Assembly: GCF_900114015.1 (NCBI RefSeq)
Contig: NZ_FORN01000049.1
Location: 1 to 45,218, forward strand
DNA length: 45,218 bases
Direction: 5' to 3'
Source: Caulobacter sp. UNC279MFTsu5.1
GTDB taxonomy: Bacteria; Pseudomonadota; Alphaproteobacteria; Caulobacterales; Caulobacteraceae
The position numbers and the translations under genes are program-made. The notes under the pieces were generated by a model. That model did no database searches, was not told where the DNA came from, and saw only the letters and a list, made by a program, of their open reading frames with translations. This document shows positions 40,879 through 45,218 of the stretch, piece after piece. The stretch's first letter is position 1, and every line of letters begins with the position of its first letter.

Positions 40879-42753
40879 TTAGTTGTCCCGCACCACCTTC
40901 AGCACCGCCTCGCCATAGCGGTCCAGCTTGCCCTGGCCCACGCCGCCGGCCTTGGCCAGGGCGCCCAGGGTGGCCGGACGGGCGGCGGCGATCTCGGCCA
41001 GGGTGGCGTCGTGGAAGATCACATAGGGCGGCACGTGCTGCAGCGCCGCCTCCTCGCGCCGCCAGCCGCGCAGGGCCTCGAACAGCGCCTGGTCCTCCAG
41101 CGGCACGGTCAGGGCCTGGCGCTTGCGGGCGGTCTTGCCAGCCCCTGAACGGCCCGGGCTGTCGGCGGCGCCCGGCTGCTGGCGCAGCGAGACCGGGCGT
41201 TCGCCGCGATAGACCTGGCGCACGCCCTCGCCGTCGCCCAGGCCGATCAGCGGCCGGCCGTCGTTGGGGTCCTCGCGCAGCAGGCCTTCGAACACCAGGG
41301 TGTCGATCAGGTCGCGCCAGCCCTGGGGGCTGAACTCCTTGCCGATGCCGAAGGTCGACATCTGGGCCTCGGCCTGGGTCACGTCCTTGGTCTTGCCCAG
41401 CAGGTGGTCGACCAGGCGGCCGCGCCCAAACCGTCCGCCCATTCGGTGGGCGGCCGACAGGGCCTTCTGGGCGGCTTGCGTCGCATCAACCCCGGTGGGC
41501 GGCGAGACGCAGATGTCGCAGACCCCGCAGCGCTCGACCCCCTCCTCGCCGAAATAGCGGCGGACGGCGGCGGCGCGGCAGGTGACGCCTTCCAGCATGG
41601 CGTAGAACTGCCGCAGCTTGCGCAGCTGAACCGCCTTGACCTCGTCGGGCGCGCTCTGGGCCTCGATGCGGCGCACGGCCCAGGCCAGGTCGGCCGAGCT
41701 GTAGAGCGTGATGCCCTCGGCCGGCTGGCGGTCGCGGCCGGCCCGGCCGATCTCCTGCCAGTAGGCCTCGATGGCGGCCGGCGGGTCGGCGTGGATCACG
41801 AAGCGGACGTCGGGCTTGTCGACCCCCATGCCGAAGGCGATGGTCGCCACCATGACCGCCTCGTCGGCCTCGAGGAACTCCTCCAGCCGCCGGGCCCGCA
41901 CGCCCTTGTCGAGGCCGGCGTGGTAGGCCAGGGCCGGGATCCCCTCGGCGATCAGCTTCTCGGCCAGCTTCTCGGTGCTATCCCGGCTGCCGGCGTAGAC
42001 CACGCCGGCGCGGTTGGGACGCTCGGTGACCAGCTCGATGACCCGGTCGTGGCCCTTGCCCTTCTTGCGCTCGGCGTTCAGGGCCAGTTCGTGGCGGGCG
42101 AAGCTGTCGACGAACTCGGCCGCGCCCTGCAGGCGCAGTTCGCTGCGGATGTCGTCGCGGGTGCGGGCGTCGGCGGTGGCGGTGACGGCCAGGCGCGGGG
42201 CGTGCGGGAACACCTCGGCCAGTCGGCCCAGCATGCGGTATTCGGGGCGGAAGTCGTGGCCCCACTGGCTGACGCAGTGGGCCTCGTCCACGGCGACCAG
42301 CGCCAGGGGCAGGCGCGACAGCCGCTCCAGCATCGACGGCTGCATCAGGCCCTCGGGCGACAGGTACAGCAGGTCGAGGCGTCCGTCGTCGATCCGCCGC
42401 CAGATTTCGGCCCGCTCGCCCGGCAGGGTGTTGGAGTCCAGGCGCTCGGCGGCGACCCCGGCCTGCTGCAGGCCGGCCACCTGGTCGGCCATCAGGGCGA
42501 TCAGCGGCGAGACCACCAGGCCCAGGCCCGGACGGACCAGGGCGGGGATCTGGTAGCACAGGCTCTTGCCGCCGCCGGTGGGCAGCACGGCCAGGGCGCT
42601 GCGCCCGGCCAGCAGCTCGCCGATCACCCCGGCCTGCAGGCCCCGGAAGTCCGCGTGGCCGAAGGTGCGGCGCAGCACCTCGCGCGCCGCGTCGAGCGAA
42701 GCGGACCCCCCATGAGAATGGGCGGCGTAGGCGGAATCAGGATGATCGTACAC
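40879..42753 (-). CDS. recQ: ATP-dependent DNA helicase RecQ
   Basis: 624 residues. Walker A LPTGGGKSLCYQ (~57-68), DEAHCVSQWGHDFRPEYR, VTATAD, the RecQ-specific IGRAGRD, zinc-binding cysteines in the RQC region (CRAAAVRRYFGEEGVERCGVCDIC) and a C-terminal HRDC domain (LFEALRGWRREEAALQHVPPYVIFHDATLAEIA). It unwinds recombination and replication intermediates 3'-5'. There is no ATG near the N-terminus; GTG 42753 is used, with only a weak ribosome-binding site, so the true start could differ by some codons. It is divergent from the penicillin-binding protein gene. Confidence 0.95.
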   Translation of the reverse strand: MYDHPDSAYAAHSHGGSASLDAAREVLRRTFGHADFRGLQAGVIGELLAGRSALAVLPTGGGKSLCYQIPALVRPGLGLVVSPLIALMADQVAGLQQAGVAAERLDSNTLPGERAEIWRRIDDGRLDLLYLSPEGLMQPSMLERLSRLPLALVAVDEAHCVSQWGHDFRPEYRMLGRLAEVFPHAPRLAVTATADARTRDDIRSELRLQGAAEFVDSFARHELALNAERKKGKGHDRVIELVTERPNRAGVVYAGSRDSTEKLAEKLIAEGIPALAYHAGLDKGVRARRLEEFLEADEAVMVATIAFGMGVDKPDVRFVIHADPPAAIEAYWQEIGRAGRDRQPAEGITLYSSADLAWAVRRIEAQSAPDEVKAVQLRKLRQFYAMLEGVTCRAAAVRRYFGEEGVERCGVCDICVSPPTGVDATQAAQKALSAAHRMGGRFGRGRLVDHLLGKTKDVTQAEAQMSTFGIGKEFSPQGWRDLIDTLVFEGLLREDPNDGRPLIGLGDGEGVRQVYRGERPVSLRQQPGAADSPGRSGAGKTARKRQALTVPLEDQALFEALRGWRREEAALQHVPPYVIFHDATLAEIAAARPATLGALAKAGGVGQGKLDRYGEAVLKVVRDN

Positions 42754-43038
42754 GAGCGTCTTTTGACAGCGCGCGGAGGCCAGGCCAAGCGCGGCGCCAC
42801 GATCCCGCCCTCAAATTCGGCTTGAAAGCGGACATCGGCTTCATCGGGTCTGCAAGGCGGCTCATCAGCGTGTTCGCGGTACGATCGGAAGCTGAAACGA
42901 ACCATGAACACGCGCGGGGCGCAAGGTGGGCGAATGGGCGTTCATCTCTCGTCAATCTTGTCGCGCCTTTTGTGAGCTTCGGCTAAACGGATTTCGGCGC
43001 GCCCCCGGGATATCCGCGCCTTTCGGGACAAGGACGAC
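42754..43038. other. Divergent intergenic region between recQ and the PBP gene
   Basis: 285 bases containing the promoters of both genes. I find no convincing LexA direct repeat (the two GAAC copies near 42895-42908 are only three bases apart), no RNA gene and no supportable small protein gene. An AAGGA ribosome-binding site precedes the PBP ATG. Confidence 0.4.
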
Positions 43039-45003
43039 ATGGCCAACGGTACCTTCGGCGGGAACAAGCCGGCGAAGCCGCAACGCACGCCCCTGCAGGC
43101 GCTGCTCTACTGGACGATCGTGCTCGGCGTCTGGGGCCTGATCTTCGTCGTCGCCTTCTTCGCGGTGTTCGCCAGCGACCTGCCCGACACCTCCAAGCTG
43201 TACGACGTCAAGCGCCAGCCTTCGATCAACTATCTCGACCGCTCGGGCGCCCTGCTGGCGGTGCGCGGCAGCCAGTACGCCCCGCCCGTCGACCTGGACG
43301 CCCTGCCCGAATACGTGCCGGCCGCCTTCGTCGCCATCGAGGACCGCCAGTTCTACCACCACATCGGCTTCAACCCCTGGGGCATCGCCCGCTCGCTGGT
43401 CTGGAACCTGAGCCACGAGGGCGGCCCGCAGCGCGGCGGCTCGACCATCACCCAGCAGCTGGCCAAGAACCTGTTCCTCAGCCCGGCCCAGAACTATCGC
43501 CGCAAGGCCCAGGAGCTGATCCTGGCCGTCTGGCTGGAGCTGAAGTTCAGCAAGAAGCAGATCCTGGCCCTCTACATGAACCGGGTCTATTTCGGGGCCG
43601 GGGCCTACGGCATCGAGGCCGCCTCGCAGCGCTATTTCAACAAGCCCGCCTCGCAGCTGACCGTTGGCGAGGCCGCCCTGCTGGCCGGGCTGATGAAGGC
43701 GCCCGCCCGCTATTCGCCGGTTTCGGCCAGCGACCGCGCCGCCCGCCGCGCCACCATCGTGCTGGACGAGATGGTGCGGATGAAGGCCATCACCGCCGAG
43801 CAGCGCGACGAGGCCTTCAAGGAGCCGGTCCGCGTCTCGGCCACTCTGGCCAACCAGCGCGCCCAGTATTTCACCGACTATGTCGACGCCCAGGTGCGCT
43901 CGCTGGTCGGCGAGCCGACCGAGGACCTGGTGGTCGAGACCACCCTGGACCTGCCGATCCAAGTGGCCGCCGAGCGCTCGGTGCAGGTCGGGGTCGACGG
44001 CCACAAGACCCAGGGCGTCCAGCAGGCGGCCCTGGTGGCCATGGACGGCGAGGGCCGCATCCGCGCCTATGTCGGCGGCGCCGACTACAGCGAGAGCCAG
44101 TTCGACCGCGCCACCAGCGCCCGCCGCCAGGCCGGCTCGGCCTTCAAGCCGTTCGTCTACCTGACCGCCATGGACCAGGGCCGCAATCCCAGCGTCATGG
44201 TCGTCGACGAGCCGGTCAAAATCGGCAACTGGGAGCCCAAGAACTACACCAACAAGTACCTGGGTCCGATGACCCTGCAGACCGCCCTGGCCCAGTCGAT
44301 CAACACGGTCGCCGCGCGCCTGGCCAGCGAGGTCGGCACCAGCAACGTCGCCGCCACCGCCCGCCGGCTGGGGATCACCAGCAAGATCCAGCTGGACCCG
44401 TCGATGGCCCTGGGCGCGGTCGAGGTCTCGCCGATGGAGATGGCCCAGGCCTACGCCCCGTTCTCGAACGGCGGCTTCCAGGCCAAGGGCTACGGCATCG
44501 AGCGGATCCGCACCACCAGCGGCAAGGTCCTGTACGACCACAGCGTCGACAAGAGCCCGCGCCCGGCGGTGATCGCCTCGCCGTCGCTGCAGTACATGAA
44601 CCAGATGATGCGCCAGGTGGTGGCCGACGGCACGGGCGCGCGGGCCAAGGTCGCGGGCTACGACATCGCCGGCAAGACCGGCACCACCAGCGACTACCGC
44701 GACGCCTGGTTCGTCGGCTACACGGGCGGCTTCGTCACCGCGGTGTGGACCGGCAAGGACGACAACACCTCGATGAAGCGGGTCACCGGCGGCGGCGCCC
44801 CGGCCGAGATCTGGCATAACTTCATGGCCGCGGCCCTGCCGCGCCTGAAGGCCACGCCGATTCCCGGCGGGGTGATCGAGCCGCCGGGCCCGGCCACCGA
44901 CGACCCGATCGGCGCCCTGCTGGACCCGTCCGCCACGCCGGAAGGCCCCGCCGCCGAAGTCCCGCCGGCCGGAACCCCGGCGCCGGAGCAGCTGCCTTAC
45001 TGA
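43039..45003 (+). CDS. Class A penicillin-binding protein (PBP1a family), short form
   Basis: 654 residues. One membrane span (residues ~22-46), a glycosyltransferase domain with catalytic Glu101 (AIEDRQFYHHIGFNPWGIARS) and GGSTITQQLAKNLFLS (134-148), then a transpeptidase domain with Ser367-x-x-Lys370 (GSAFKPF), Ser420-Ile-Asn422 and Lys546-Thr-Gly, all intact. A Pro-rich tail ends the protein. It polymerises and cross-links peptidoglycan in the periplasm. It is well short of a full PBP1a, with no room for the extra insert domain between the catalytic domains, so it is one of the several smaller class A paralogues found in Caulobacter. Which one I cannot say. Confidence 0.93.
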   Translation: MANGTFGGNKPAKPQRTPLQALLYWTIVLGVWGLIFVVAFFAVFASDLPDTSKLYDVKRQPSINYLDRSGALLAVRGSQYAPPVDLDALPEYVPAAFVAIEDRQFYHHIGFNPWGIARSLVWNLSHEGGPQRGGSTITQQLAKNLFLSPAQNYRRKAQELILAVWLELKFSKKQILALYMNRVYFGAGAYGIEAASQRYFNKPASQLTVGEAALLAGLMKAPARYSPVSASDRAARRATIVLDEMVRMKAITAEQRDEAFKEPVRVSATLANQRAQYFTDYVDAQVRSLVGEPTEDLVVETTLDLPIQVAAERSVQVGVDGHKTQGVQQAALVAMDGEGRIRAYVGGADYSESQFDRATSARRQAGSAFKPFVYLTAMDQGRNPSVMVVDEPVKIGNWEPKNYTNKYLGPMTLQTALAQSINTVAARLASEVGTSNVAATARRLGITSKIQLDPSMALGAVEVSPMEMAQAYAPFSNGGFQAKGYGIERIRTTSGKVLYDHSVDKSPRPAVIASPSLQYMNQMMRQVVADGTGARAKVAGYDIAGKTGTTSDYRDAWFVGYTGGFVTAVWTGKDDNTSMKRVTGGGAPAEIWHNFMAAALPRLKATPIPGGVIEPPGPATDDPIGALLDPSATPEGPAAEVPPAGTPAPEQLPY

Positions 45004-45014
45004 TGATCTCGGGC

Positions 45015-45053
45015 TCCGCCCCCTTTTTGGGGCGGACAGACCGCGAAGCGGTC
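45015..45053 (+). terminator. Double hairpin downstream of the PBP gene (terminator/repeat)
   Basis: TCCGCCCC (45015-45022) pairs with GGGGCGGA (45029-45036) around CTTTTT. Immediately after, GACCGC (45039-45044) pairs with GCGGTC (45048-45053). It starts 12 bases after the stop codon. The T-run is in the loop rather than after the stem, so this looks like a dispersed repeat serving as a 3' end. Confidence 0.5.
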
Positions 45054-45060
45054 AGGTGGG

Positions 45061-45218
45061 GGCAAGTGTTCACCGGCACGGCTTCTCATCCTCACGCGGA
45101 AACCCGCTGAGCGTACGGAAAGGGTCGCGGAGCGCCGGACGACGTCCGAAGTTTGGAAAAAGAATACCGTTTCGACGAAGCCCGATCGCTCCGCGCGGTC
45201 GTTATCCGGAAGCCCGCG
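45061..45218. other. Unassigned 3' end of the window
   Basis: 158 bases with no supportable gene, RNA or strong palindrome. The stretch GGAAAAAGAATACCG near 45157-45170 is AT-rich and might belong to a promoter of a gene beyond the window. Confidence 0.3.

Noticed and set aside
42880..42920. Possible LexA box (two GAAC copies) upstream of recQ and the PBP gene
   Set aside because: The copies are three bases apart rather than seven, so they do not fit the alphaproteobacterial SOS consensus.

Overview
The window looks like a chromosomal segment from a Caulobacter-like alphaproteobacterium (order Caulobacterales). It is very GC-rich with strong G/C third-position bias. It carries divL with the diagnostic tyrosine in place of the phospho-accepting histidine, an mmcB gene with an alphaproteobacterial direct-repeat SOS box, paired GANTC (CcrM-type) sites in front of divL, and promoters resembling the Caulobacter TTGACgS-N10-14-GCTANAWC form. 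I see no rRNA, tRNA, CRISPR array, prophage or complete insertion sequence.

Layout. 1-640: the C-terminal end of an NPCBM-domain protein, a mobile intergenic repeat and a terminator. 667-10838, minus strand: one long, tightly packed operon running acyltransferase, tsaE, amgK, murU, addB, addA, trxA. It combines tRNA modification, MurNAc recycling, double-strand-break repair and thiol redox. 10943-15397: a membrane-anchored CPDC protein, a small acidic protein, a divergent SDR/LysR pair, then zapE and a NudK-type hydrolase. 15424-17607, minus: a hybrid histidine kinase. 17844-21242: sdhCDAB behind a recognisable promoter with a Fur-like palindrome just upstream. 21406-23022: a ferredoxin reductase and a [2Fe-2S] ferredoxin. 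23197-25509, minus: the cell-fate pseudokinase gene divL, divergent from a metallopeptidase gene with an internally duplicated domain.

26468-36054, minus: the most distinctive accessory locus. It encodes an ECF sigma factor, a FecR anti-sigma factor, a TonB-dependent receptor with an STN signalling domain, a Tat-exported beta-propeller/amidohydrolase fusion and a Tat-exported flavin amine oxidase. I read it as a surface-signalled scavenging system: a substrate is sensed and imported by the receptor and then processed in the periplasm by hydrolysis and amine oxidation. The substrate is unknown. An AT-rich intergenic segment and a probable truncated gene at its upstream edge suggest that the locus was inserted.

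36280-45003: a SWIM zinc-finger protein, a CobB-type sirtuin, a di-iron ferritin-like protein, a lipocalin, a YefM-YoeB toxin-antitoxin pair with its operator, SOS-controlled mmcB, a DUF883-like membrane protein, recQ and a short class A penicillin-binding protein.

Cross-links noticed: the same 14-bp palindrome lies upstream of both the ferredoxin reductase gene and the di-iron protein gene (also the sirtuin); the Shine-Dalgarno sequence of addA is built from the end of a palindromic repeat; and the helicase core of addA has a clearly lower GC content than its flanks.
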